Shown: positions 41,212 to 48,650, counted from the stretch's first letter. The stretch: 49,434 nt of DNA from Nitrosopumilus sp. UBA526 (GCA_002506665.1 DAXZ01000024.1:624-50057); one strand, 5' to 3'. A program made the numbers and translations. The notes: generated by a model not told the origin, from the letters alone.

Positions 41212-41599
41212 CATACCAGACGAGCTAATAAAAGACACAAACATTCTAAGAAAAAACGGTTATGATCTTGAGCTTATTCAAGAGGATCGTACAGTTTACA
41301 TAAAATTCAAAGACTTTCCTCTGGTTCTAGGACTCTACAACCTAGCTAAGACAAATCTATTAATCCTTACTACTATCCATTACCCAAATACAGGATTTGA
41401 CATGTTTTGGACAGATCCAAAACTAGTTCTAAAAGATGGTGTTATACCAAAACAAGCTACCTGCGTAGAACCACATCTTGGAGAAGAATGGAGACGATTT
41501 AGCTATCATCCATACAATAATAATCGATGGAATCCTGCAGACCATGATATCAAAACATTCATAGCATATGTACACCAAAGACTACAACGCGGAGATTAA
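41204..41599 (+). CDS. E2-like (UBC-fold) conjugating protein, prokaryotic family E type
   Basis: 131 residues. YPNTGFDMFWTDPKLVLKDG (60-79) matches the central E2 strand/loop of prokaryotic E2 families, and HLGEEWRRFSYHPYNNNRWN plus PADHDIKTFIAYVHQRL is their C-terminal signature (W-x-R-x-S-x-H ... W-x-P-x-x-D). The only cysteine is C87 in QATCVEPHLG, so it is the candidate thioester site; H91, H102 and D113 are nearby conserved-type residues. Overlaps the Ubl gene and ends 2 bases before the E1 gene. Confidence 0.75.
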   Translation: MDNIPDELIKDTNILRKNGYDLELIQEDRTVYIKFKDFPLVLGLYNLAKTNLLILTTIHYPNTGFDMFWTDPKLVLKDGVIPKQATCVEPHLGEEWRRFSYHPYNNNRWNPADHDIKTFIAYVHQRLQRGD

Positions 41600-41601
41600 A
41601 A

Positions 41602-42933
41602 ATGTGGACGGTTGTATTTACTGGAAAGTTTTACAAATCCCTTGAAAAGTTTTTGTTCAATACTTCATATGAAAATGGATGTTTTCTTTTGGCCAATTCA
41701 TACAAGACAAAAAATAATTTCGCCTTGCTTATTACTGATGTAATAGAACCAACAAAAAACTCTTGGAATTATTGTAATGAACACTCACTAGAACCAAGTT
41801 CTTCATTTGTTAACCAATGTGTTATGGCTGCAGATGCCGCAGAATCTAGTTTGGTATTTGTACATACACATCCAAATCCTCTACATCCACCAACATTTAG
41901 CTGGATTGATAAAGAAACAAATAACAAAATATTTGCAAATCTTTCTAGCATTCTTCCTGATAGACCACTTGGTAGTTTGGTGTTTAGCAAAAAAGGAATG
42001 TGTGGTATAGTGTTTGACAAAAAGAGACTTGAAAATATCAGTAAAATAAAGATTGTTGGAAATACATTAAGTGAATTTCCAGGAATTGGATTTAAACAAA
42101 AATCTCACAAAATAAGGAAAAAATTTGATCGTCAAGTTAGAGCAATTGGAGAACAAAGTCAGATAAAACTAGAAAATATGACAGCTGCAGTAGTTGGAAT
42201 CGGAGGTACTGGTTCTCCTGTTGCTGTACAACTTGCAAGAATGGGCATCAAAAATCTACAATTAATTGACAAGGACAAAATTGATGAGACAAATCTTCCA
42301 CGAATTTATGGATCCAAGGATGCAGATATTGGTAAACCAAAAGTCAAGGTTTTAAAAAAACACATAGAATCATTTTCAAAATCTAAAATAAATGCAATAT
42401 ATGGTGATGTTACAGATAAGAAAATGCTTGAATCATTGATAGCGTCTGATGTCATATTTGCATGTGTTGATAATCTCACAAGTAGAGCCATACTAAATGA
42501 GATTTCCAACAAATACTATATACCACTCATAGATGTAGGGTGTCGAATATATCTAAACGAAGATAAATCCATATCGCAAGCCATAGCCAAAGTCCAAACT
42601 GTAACTCCAGATAGCGCATGTCTTTGGTGCACTGGTACTCTTGATGGTAAAACTATACTTGAGGAATCATACTCTAAAGAAGAAAAAAAGAAACTTGCAA
42701 AGGAAGGATATTATGATGAAATTGGAAAACAACCAAGTGTCATATCATTAACAACAATGGCTGCAAGCATGGCAGTTAATAAATTGCTCAGCCTTGTAGG
42801 TGTATTTGGTGATGAATACAATTCACGAACACAAATTGAATTAAAAAATGGATTCTTTCTTGATGATGAACCCAAAATAAAAACAAATTGTATCTGTCAG
42901 AAAAATAGAGGAAAAGTTAATCTCAAAAATTAA
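41602..42933 (+). CDS. JAB deubiquitinase-like domain fused to E1-like ThiF/UBA activating domain
   Basis: 443 residues. Residues 1-150: JAMM/MPN+ metalloprotease with complete zinc motif E24, H88-T-H90-P, S100-W-I-D103. Residues 170-440: ThiF/E1 adenylation domain with nucleotide loop GIGGTGSP (199-206), LIDKDKIDETNLPRIYG (221-237, the D-x-D and R finger region), PKVKVLKKH (246-254), VIFACVDN (284-291), and a Cys pair CLWC (340-343) that may hold the catalytic or zinc cysteine; CIC near 420. One protein could thus both trim/remove and activate the modifier. Last gene of the three-gene operon. Confidence 0.85.
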   Translation: MWTVVFTGKFYKSLEKFLFNTSYENGCFLLANSYKTKNNFALLITDVIEPTKNSWNYCNEHSLEPSSSFVNQCVMAADAAESSLVFVHTHPNPLHPPTFSWIDKETNNKIFANLSSILPDRPLGSLVFSKKGMCGIVFDKKRLENISKIKIVGNTLSEFPGIGFKQKSHKIRKKFDRQVRAIGEQSQIKLENMTAAVVGIGGTGSPVAVQLARMGIKNLQLIDKDKIDETNLPRIYGSKDADIGKPKVKVLKKHIESFSKSKINAIYGDVTDKKMLESLIASDVIFACVDNLTSRAILNEISNKYYIPLIDVGCRIYLNEDKSISQAIAKVQTVTPDSACLWCTGTLDGKTILEESYSKEEKKKLAKEGYYDEIGKQPSVISLTTMAASMAVNKLLSLVGVFGDEYNSRTQIELKNGFFLDDEPKIKTNCICQKNRGKVNLKN

Positions 42934-42956
42934 TACTGATACTACAGGTCTTGTTA

Positions 42957-43028
42957 CCATTGATTTTCTTGATCGATAGAGTATTCTTTTGCAGTACACT
43001 TAAAATTAGGACGAACTAATTTCCGTAC
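42957..43028. repeat. ~70-bp direct repeat flanking the accessory block, right copy
   Basis: TTGATTTTCTTGATCGATAG ... ATTAGGACGAACTAATTTCCGTACA, related to 39032-39104. Together they bracket the zinc-ribbon, membrane protein, regulator, toxin-antitoxin remnants and the ubiquitin-like operon. Confidence 0.6.
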
Positions 43029-43081
43029 AGCACAGAATTGCCGTATGTGTATTCATATACAACTTGGCTATAATCAGGCAT

Positions 43082-43249
43082 ATGAAAGTAACATCTGCTA
43101 ATACCGTAACTACCATAAGCAAGTCACAAAGAACCACAGTTCCAAATAATATTGTAAAATATTTCAATTTGAAAGATAAAGACCGACTGCAGTTGGAATT
43201 GAAATCAGAGAACGATGAATTTTATATCAAAATAACACCAGTTGAGTAA
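43082..43249 (+). CDS. AbrB/SpoVT-type DNA-binding protein
   Basis: 55 residues from ATG 43082. Swapped-hairpin motif: TVTTISKSQRTTVPNNIVKYFNLKDKDRLQLELKSENDEFYIKITPVE, with TTVPxxIxKxFxLKxxDxL typical of AbrB/MazE. It could be an antitoxin or a regulator; it lies 2 bases before a DNA methyltransferase fragment and was probably co-transcribed with it. Confidence 0.75.
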   Translation: MKVTSANTVTTISKSQRTTVPNNIVKYFNLKDKDRLQLELKSENDEFYIKITPVE

Positions 43250-43251
43250 AA

Positions 43252-43503
43252 ATGAAAACTAAATTTTGTGACAAGATTCATTGTGGTAATTCTATTCAAA
43301 TAATGAATGAAATGCCAAAGTCAAGTGTAGATATAATCATAACATCCCCACCGTACAACATTGATATAGAATATGGCAAATATGATGACAGTCTTTCTTT
43401 TGATGATTATTTGGCTTTGATGGGTAATTTTGGTAAGGCGTGCAGCAGGATATTATCTGATGCCGGTTCGCTGTTTTTCAATATTGGTGATAAGATACTG
43501 TGA
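43252..43503 (+). pseudogene. DNA methyltransferase, 5' fragment truncated by an IS end
   Basis: 83 codons: HCGNSIQIMNEMPKSSVDIIITSPPYNIDIEYGKYDDSLSFDDY carries catalytic motif IV TSPPYN and the upstream GNS...S-V-D of beta-class N4-cytosine/N6-adenine methyltransferases; it ends at FFNIGDKIL. The last three codons (ATA CTG TGA) belong to the family A IS end GATACTGT that begins at 43494. The SAM-binding FxGxG motif and target recognition domain are gone. Confidence 0.8.
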
Positions 43504-43590
43504 AGTTATCGAGGGATAGTCATGATATAGGTACAATATCACTAATTTTGTCTGAATAATATGTTGAATTTGGAGTTATGCAACAAACTA
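43494..43590. repeat. Short IS-end pair (family A end fused to family B end)
   Basis: GATACTGTGAAGTTATCGAG at the left and GTTATGCAACAAACTA at the right, 97 bases, like the 204-bp repeats at 30.1-30.9 kb with the interior replaced by a shorter segment. It interrupts the methyltransferase gene. A second end GGTTCTGTCAAGTTATCGG follows at 43601. Confidence 0.55.
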
Positions 43591-43654
43591 CTTGTCGGGG
43601 TTCTGTCAAGTTATCGGTAGCTAGATACGGATCTTCTAAGGATTGAAAATTTGA

Positions 43655-43991
43655 TTATCTAATTGTGAATGGTTGTGATGGTATATTTGACATACTATAT
43701 TGAACTTCATACATTCCTACATAAAATTCATCATCTATAATAAAACTCAAATTAAATTCTCCAGATTCATCAAAACATTGTTCTAATTGTCCATCCCCTA
43801 ATTTTTCAAAATTGTAAAATATATTGGATTCCCTGTATATCTAGAGCATTTTTCTGGTTTGTAGTAATTTCATATTTATTGCCGCCTAGATAAGAAAATC
43901 CATTTTGTGAAGAACATAAAGTTTCAAAACCTCTTTCAGTACAATCTATAGATGGAAATTGAACAATATGTCTGAATTTTATTTTTGCCAT
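43655..43991 (-). pseudogene. Hypothetical gene with one frameshift
   Basis: Starts MAKIKFRHIVQFPSIDCTER at 43991; the frame breaks near 43820, and a +1 shift continues YNFEKLGDGQLEQCFDESGE, FNLSFIIDDEFYVGMYEVQY and a short end with TAA at 43655. Joined, it would be about 112 residues, beta-rich, of unknown function. Total length is a multiple of three plus one base, consistent with a single-base change. Confidence 0.5.
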
Positions 43992-44066
43992 GTTAAATAT
44001 ACACCAAACTAAATTAAAAGCAGTTCTATATGAATCAATTTAACAAACAATGGGATTTTAGTATTT

Positions 44067-44110
44067 GTTTAGGTCGTGCCTATCTTTTTCCAGCTGATTT
44101 TACAAAATTG
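44067..44110. repeat. Leader-like repeat (family C), second copy
   Basis: GTTTAGGTCGTGCCTATC ... AGCTGATTTTACAAAAT; matches 40557-40602. The first 17 bases also occur at 7083-7099. Confidence 0.5.
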
Positions 44111-44180
44111 CCAAATAATACTTTGGGCGATCGCCATATTTCACGAAATTTTTATTAATAGAAACCTCGTAACTAAATCA

Positions 44181-44333
44181 ATGAGTAAAAATTCAGATGA
44201 AGTTATTGGCATAGCTCTTGGAATTTTAGGGTTGGCTGCCTTGATAAAACTTGTAGAAAAAAACTGCCCACATTGTTTGAAAAAGATAGCACGAGGAACA
44301 TCACAATGCCAGTTTTGCAGGAATAAGACATAA
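44181..44333 (+). CDS. Small membrane zinc-ribbon protein
   Basis: 50 residues from ATG 44181: one TM helix (EVIGIALGILGLAALIKLV) followed by a rubredoxin-type ribbon CPHCLKKIARGTSQCQFC. TTTATTAATA about 28 bases upstream is a TATA candidate, so the upstream in-frame extension to 44076 is rejected. Function unknown. Confidence 0.6.
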   Translation: MSKNSDEVIGIALGILGLAALIKLVEKNCPHCLKKIARGTSQCQFCRNKT

Positions 44334-44416
44334 CTTGGGGAATTTTGATTTTGAAATCCCCATAATTGGTCTCGTGGTCTCATAGTTCCAAGGTGTAGGT
44401 GGGTTTATCTGCTTTG

Positions 44417-44490
44417 TTTATGATATGGACACAATATTATCAATTTTGTCTAAATAATATATGTTGAATTTGGAATTATGCAACAAACTT
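44417..44490 (+). repeat. ~72-bp dispersed repeat (family B end with flank)
   Basis: From ATGATATGGACACAATATT to GGAATTATGCAACAAACTT. About 85 percent like 43524-43589 and found inverted at 44673-44745. Confidence 0.65.
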
Positions 44491-44534
44491 CAATTACCAT
44501 TATAGTTAAAGAATTATTTTTTCATTAAAAACTC

Positions 44535-44616
44535 GTTGGCGTCGCTCAGTTAGGTAGGAGTACGAGTCTGATAAACTCAAATCTGATACCCTCGGATTCA
44601 AATCCCACCGCCAACG
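44535..44616 (+). pseudogene. tRNA-Ile (GAT)-like sequence, T-arm degenerate
   Basis: Acceptor GTTGGCG/CGCCAAC with G73, D-arm GCTC-AGTTAGGTAG-GAGT, anticodon stem GAGT/ACTC with loop CTGATAA (anticodon GAT). The T-loop TTCAAAT is present, but its stem (TCGGA/CCCAC) pairs only at two positions, and the variable region is 7-8 bases too long. 82 bases total. Probably a tRNA pseudogene between inverted copies of a mobile repeat; a functional unusual tRNA is not excluded. Confidence 0.5.
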
Positions 44617-44672
44617 GGTTTTAGCTGTATTGTAATAATTCAATGATGTAAGGAGCTGTAGGCCTGTAATTT

Positions 44673-44745
44673 TATTGCATAATTCCAAGTTCTACACAAT
44701 ATTTGGACAAAATTGACAATGTTGTACCCACATCATGACTGTAAT
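44673..44745 (-). repeat. ~72-bp dispersed repeat, inverted copy
   Basis: Inverted relative to 44417-44490, so the two form an inverted pair around the tRNA-like sequence. A further family B end follows at 44788-44812. Confidence 0.6.
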
Positions 44746-44853
44746 ATTCCCTAGCATTATTCATATCGTTGGTTTTGGTGGAGCTTTAATGAATTATGCA
44801 ACAAAGTTTCACAAGTAAATGGTAATTAAAGAACAAGATCACGATATGATATA

Positions 44854-45447
44854 TTGAAGGTAAACTGCGACAAAGAAGGAATTAAAAGAGCTTTGCAGAT
44901 AATCAGCCAGGGCGGGATTGCAGTATTCCCAACAGACACGGTTTATGGCATAGGATGTGATCCGTTCAACAAGACATCAGTAGAAAAGATTTATGAGATA
45001 AAATCCAGAGATGCAAAAAAGCCGGTTCCGGTTTTGACATATTCGGCAGAGACTGCCATGAGAATTGCTGATTTTGACGAGTTTGCCAGAGAGATTGTAA
45101 AGAGATTTTGGCCAGGGCCGCTAACTATAATTCTAAAGGTGACAGACGATAAAATAAAAGAGTCATTAGGATTAAAAGACAAGATTGCAATCAGAGTTCC
45201 AGACTGCAAATGCACGCTAGAGTTGCTAAAAAGGTGCAGTTTTCTTGTGGGAACTAGTGCAAATATCTCAGGAGACTTTGCACATACGAATCCAGATGAA
45301 TGTCTGAGAAATTTGCAAGACTATGATATATTTATTGACGGCGGAGTGATTAAAAGCAAAGGTGAATCAACAATAATCGAGATGGAGGATAGAAATATCA
45401 AGATTATCCGAGAGGGTTCTCTGTCTAGGAAGATTTTAGAGTCATGA
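44854..45447 (+). CDS. sua5: L-threonylcarbamoyladenylate synthase (Sua5/YrdC/TsaC)
   Basis: 197 residues, YrdC fold, makes threonylcarbamoyl-AMP for t6A37 of tRNA. GGIAVFPTDTVYGIGCDPFN (15-34), KSRDAKKPVPVL (50-61), FWPGPLTIILK (about 86-96), IAIRVPDCKCTLELL and GTSANISGDFAHTNPDE with RxGSLSRKIL at the end are diagnostic. No C-terminal Sua5 domain, so a short TsaC form. TTG start. Overlaps the THUMP gene by 4 bases. KEOPS subunits Cgi121 (45957) and Pcc1 (23891) are also in the window. Confidence 0.92.
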   Translation: MKVNCDKEGIKRALQIISQGGIAVFPTDTVYGIGCDPFNKTSVEKIYEIKSRDAKKPVPVLTYSAETAMRIADFDEFAREIVKRFWPGPLTIILKVTDDKIKESLGLKDKIAIRVPDCKCTLELLKRCSFLVGTSANISGDFAHTNPDECLRNLQDYDIFIDGGVIKSKGESTIIEMEDRNIKIIREGSLSRKILES

Positions 45448-45965
45448 ATTTGATAGTTACCTGCTTTAGACACAATGAATCAGAGACAGGCAATGAAGTA
45501 AGGGATATTTTAAAAGAGTTTGGAGACTCGAGCCCAGAGATTTTAGTCACAAACATGTCAGGAATTCTTACAGTAGATACAAAGCTTGATCCTGTGATGG
45601 TCACACACAAGATCAAAGAGATGCTGCTTGATGAACCGTGGAGCATCAGGTACTGCAAAAAGATCATACCAATACAAAAAGTAACAGAGTCAGAGATTGG
45701 AGAGATAGAAAGCGGTGTTGCAGGCCTGTCTCATCAGATTCTAGATAATGAGACATACAGAATATCAGTAAATAAGAGAGGCTCAAACCTGTCTAGCAAA
45801 GAGATTATCACAAAGATAGCAGACAATATAAAGAACAAGGTATCACTAGAGTTTCCAGACAAGATAGTTTTAGTTGAGATGTTATACAACAAGACAGGAA
45901 TATCCATACTAAAAAGCGCAGACATCCTAAGCGTTGAAAAGACCAAGCGCAGTATGTCAGAATAA
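45444..45965 (+). CDS. THUMP-domain protein (Tan1-like)
   Basis: 173 residues. N-terminal NLIVTCFRHNESETGNEVRDILKEFGDSSPEI and the THUMP core SHQILDNETYRISVNKRGSNLSSKEIITKIADNIKNKVSLEFPDKIVLVEML match THUMPD1/Tan1, the RNA-binding partner for acetylation of tRNA cytidine (ac4C12). The family acts with a Kre33-like acetyltransferase, not seen here. Convergent with the next gene (9-base overlap). Confidence 0.82.
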   Translation: MNLIVTCFRHNESETGNEVRDILKEFGDSSPEILVTNMSGILTVDTKLDPVMVTHKIKEMLLDEPWSIRYCKKIIPIQKVTESEIGEIESGVAGLSHQILDNETYRISVNKRGSNLSSKEIITKIADNIKNKVSLEFPDKIVLVEMLYNKTGISILKSADILSVEKTKRSMSE

Positions 45966-46730
45966 TATTGTTGCTTTTTCAACTAGGATATCAGCTAGAG
46001 GATTTTTTGAATGAACTGAACCTAGATATTTTGAGGTGATCTCAAAGTGTTTTTTGATATACGGCTCGTTATTCTTTGAGAACATGTCAGTTGAGAGTGG
46101 CAACAGGTCTGCATACATGGAATTTAGGGTTTTTTTGTTTCCTAGTGCAATTAGGATAAAATTTGCGCCTGTTTTGATGCCTGCATTTTTTATTGCATCA
46201 GAGATTTGTGTAGTTAATGCAAATCGCATAAGAATGTCAGTTTCAAGCTTGTTTGCAAGCAGGTTGTTGTTTCTTTTGGATTCGATTGACAGTGAGATGA
46301 TTTTTTTCAGATGATACGCACTCTGGATAAAATTGCTAGATACGGCTTGGAGTAGAATTTTGGGATGCTTTGTACGAAGGTCATCGAGGAATTTTACACC
46401 GACTAGCCTTTGGCCTTTTATCTCCATGACCTGAATCTGTTTTTTGGAAAATTCAAATACTAGTTTTCTGGGGGATCCCCCATGAATTATCGGAATTATG
46501 CTGACAGTGTCATTGTCTCTTATCTTTGTAGACTGTCCATCCATTGCAGAAGAGTCAGAGCCGTTTATTGCGATTAGAATGTTCTCAGTGTCAAGCTTTG
46601 GAGTGTCTGCAGGCTTTAGGTCTAAAAGCATGTCTATCAGGTCTTTGATGGATATGTCAGATTTATCAATGCTTAGCTGTTCTGTTGGGAAAGATTTCTT
46701 TGCACCGCCTACAAATTTTACAGTAAACAT
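45957..46730 (-). CDS. cgi121: Fusion of MoaD/SAMP-like ubiquitin-fold domain with KEOPS subunit Cgi121
   Basis: 257 residues. Residues 1-85: beta-grasp domain like MoaD/ThiS/Urm1, ending DNDTVSIIPIIHGG with the diglycine at 84-85. Residues 90-257: Cgi121/TPRKB domain (FEFSKKQIQVMEIKGQRLVG ... LQAVSSNFIQSAYHLKKIISLS ... NNNLLANKLETDILMRFALTTQISDAIKNAGIK ... ILIALG). Cgi121 binds the tRNA 3' end and stimulates KEOPS. If cleaved after the diglycine, the N-terminal part could serve as a free modifier or sulfur carrier. Neighbour Sua5 belongs to the same t6A pathway. Confidence 0.85.
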   Translation of the reverse strand: MFTVKFVGGAKKSFPTEQLSIDKSDISIKDLIDMLLDLKPADTPKLDTENILIAINGSDSSAMDGQSTKIRDNDTVSIIPIIHGGSPRKLVFEFSKKQIQVMEIKGQRLVGVKFLDDLRTKHPKILLQAVSSNFIQSAYHLKKIISLSIESKRNNNLLANKLETDILMRFALTTQISDAIKNAGIKTGANFILIALGNKKTLNSMYADLLPLSTDMFSKNNEPYIKKHFEITSKYLGSVHSKNPLADILVEKATILF

Positions 46731-46778
46731 GTCTAATTTAAGATCTAGAAATAATATGTAGTTTGCCGGGTTTTTTCT

Positions 46779-47198
46779 TCAAGGCTCTACTGCAGAGTCC
46801 TGCTCCGGGGCGGGTTTAGGTGTAGAATCAATGTCAGAGTCATCGTGTGATGCAGGTGTCTGCTTTACATCTTGAATCGGTTCTGTAACAGGTACCTGTG
46901 CATCTTTTGTTTCCTGTTTTGCAACAGGTTTGAACCTTGTATCAGTGATGACTTTGTCAGATTTTATTTCGGCTTGTTGTTCTGATTTTGCAGCTTCGAT
47001 ACGGGCCTGCTTTGCTTTTTCCTCACGGATCTCTTTTTTGATAAATTTTGTAATATATCCGGCAATCTCGTTTTTGAGTCCCTTGGGACGAACTATGGAA
47101 ATTTCATCCAAGACTTTTTTGTTGTCAGCAAAATTTTCACCAAATCTAGATTTGTGCTCATCAAGGGCTATATCTGAAAACCGTTTTATCCTATTCAC
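46779..47198 (-). CDS. rps17e: 30S ribosomal protein S17e with C-terminal extension
   Basis: 139 residues; the first ~62 are the S17e fold (IKRFSDIALDEHKSRFGENFADNKKVLDEISIVRPKGLKNEIAGYITKFIKKE). Archaeal S17e is normally 60-70 residues; here a basic coil and a long low-complexity Pro/Asp/Thr tail (TPASHDDSDIDSTPKPAPEQ) follow. GTG start. The tail is probably disordered on the ribosome surface. Confidence 0.82.
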   Translation of the reverse strand: MNRIKRFSDIALDEHKSRFGENFADNKKVLDEISIVRPKGLKNEIAGYITKFIKKEIREEKAKQARIEAAKSEQQAEIKSDKVITDTRFKPVAKQETKDAQVPVTEPIQDVKQTPASHDDSDIDSTPKPAPEQDSAVEP

Positions 47199-47231
47199 TA
47201 AGCGTCTAGATGGAAAGGGGGTGTTTTATAC

Positions 47232-47987
47232 CTATATTCCAAGAAATGAGACAGTGTTCTTTTCTAGCAATAATGTCATCTCATCAAAGGATTTACCCAA
47301 AACCTTTGAGGCACAAAAGATCACGCTTGGAATAAAGCTGACTTGGCCTGGTTTCATCTCAAAACATCTAGAGAATCTCACCGGACCATCAGTCTCAACA
47401 AGCACCTGAGATTCATCAGTCTTGGATAACAGGGTCTGCTTGTCGTTTGCATAAATCATTACTGGCCCATACGAGACAAAAAATCCCATATCCATAGCTT
47501 CTCGAAGCTGTTTCTTGTTTCCATCAAACCAGTGTAACAATGCATGTTTTGTACTATATGATGTCATTATTTGCAAAACATCATCAAGACTCTTTCTTGA
47601 ATGGATTGAGACAGGCTTGTTGAATTTTTCTGCAAGAGATAGCAGTGTTTCAAATACCTGATTTTGCCTTTTGATATCATCGCTGTCGTTGGCATATGCC
47701 GGGTCTAGTCCGATCTCCCCTATTCCTGCAAGACTGGAATGGTTCTCCTCTATGAGACAAGACATATCCTCAAGTTTGTCGTTTGCGCGCTCTGGATGGA
47801 TTCCAACAAAAGGCAAGACTAGATCATTTGTTTCTCCAAGTTCCAAGGTTTGTAACGAATTGTTGTAATCCATAGATACGCAGCATGCTTTGATTCTTAG
47901 ATGTTCCATCTGCTTTAAGATAAATTCAATCTCCGAGACATATGCAGGATCAGACAGGTGTACATGCGAGTCAAAATACCAGGTCAA
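47232..47987 (-). CDS. tatD: TatD-family metal-dependent hydrolase
   Basis: 251 residues. Metal ligands in FDSHVHLSDP (HxH at 8-10), GIGEIGLDP (E about 91), VSIHSRKSLDDV (H about 127), HALLHWFDG (H about 151) and VETDGPV (D about 199), the TatD order. Possible DNase/exonuclease or deacylase. TTG start. Convergent position relative to nothing; 98 bases divergent from the histone gene. Confidence 0.88.
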   Translation of the reverse strand: MTWYFDSHVHLSDPAYVSEIEFILKQMEHLRIKACCVSMDYNNSLQTLELGETNDLVLPFVGIHPERANDKLEDMSCLIEENHSSLAGIGEIGLDPAYANDSDDIKRQNQVFETLLSLAEKFNKPVSIHSRKSLDDVLQIMTSYSTKHALLHWFDGNKKQLREAMDMGFFVSYGPVMIYANDKQTLLSKTDESQVLVETDGPVRFSRCFEMKPGQVSFIPSVIFCASKVLGKSFDEMTLLLEKNTVSFLGI

Positions 47988-48085
47988 TTCTTTATATCAG
48001 TTTTTGAAATAGTCTGTATAAATCGATCCCTTTGTGATATTTTTTCACTCGTTATCTTTTTTCGTAAAGACCAAAACAAAGAGCC

Positions 48086-48304
48086 ATGAAATCATCAGAG
48101 TTGGGAATGTCTGCAATGTATAGAATTCTAAAGAAGGCAGGTGCAACAAGAGTCAGTGACGAGTCAGCAGATGAATTAAGAAGAATAATTGAAGAGATTG
48201 CAGACAGCATTGCCAAGAGTGCAGTAGACATGGCTTTACATGCAGGTAGGAAGACGATAAAGGGAGAGGATGTAAAGCTGGCCTCAAAACCATTCAAGTC
48301 TTAG
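48086..48304 (+). CDS. hmf: Archaeal histone
   Basis: 72 residues, one histone fold: ELGMSAMYRILKKAGATRVSDESADELRRIIEEIADSIAKSAVDMALHAGRKTIKGEDVKLASK, with the R-V-S/T-D-E-x-A loop and the RKTIKxEDVxLA pair-end typical of HMfB-like proteins. Compacts DNA as dimers or longer stacks. Confidence 0.95.
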   Translation: MKSSELGMSAMYRILKKAGATRVSDESADELRRIIEEIADSIAKSAVDMALHAGRKTIKGEDVKLASKPFKS

Positions 48305-48410
48305 GACGTGGTTTTTCACGCAAATGCCTGGTTTGATGTTTGTGTTTTCTTTACATCCAAGCTTTCTAGGATCTAAAGAGTTTAATTATTCGTTTTATGT
48401 TTTGTAAGAC

Positions 48411-48482
48411 GGTACTCTGGCAGAACGGTTATGCGTGAGCCTGCAAAGCTTATACAAGGGGGTTCGACTCCCTCGGGTACCT
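48411..48482 (+). tRNA. tRNA-Cys (GCA)
   Basis: Acceptor GGTACTC/GGGTACC with T73 (the Cys discriminator), anticodon stem TGAGC/GCTTA with loop CTGCAAA (anticodon GCA), T-arm GGGGG-TTCGACT-CCCTC. No intron. The minus-strand open frame across it is an antisense artefact. Confidence 0.92.
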
Positions 48483-48650
48483 TAACTTTATGGATATTTT
48501 TGTTGGTTCCATGTAGGTATGACATGACTGTGAGATAAAGCTTGCAATCCGAGTGGGTTTTGATATGACCTGACAAAAAATTCTGATCGAGGCTTGTTTT
48601 CAGCAAGCTGATCCAACTGTTATCTATCAATTCATCAGATAATCTAAATC

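Noticed and set aside
44506..44688. 60-codon minus-strand frame with RWRWDLNPR
   Set aside because: Antisense of the tRNA-Ile-like sequence; typical tRNA artefact.
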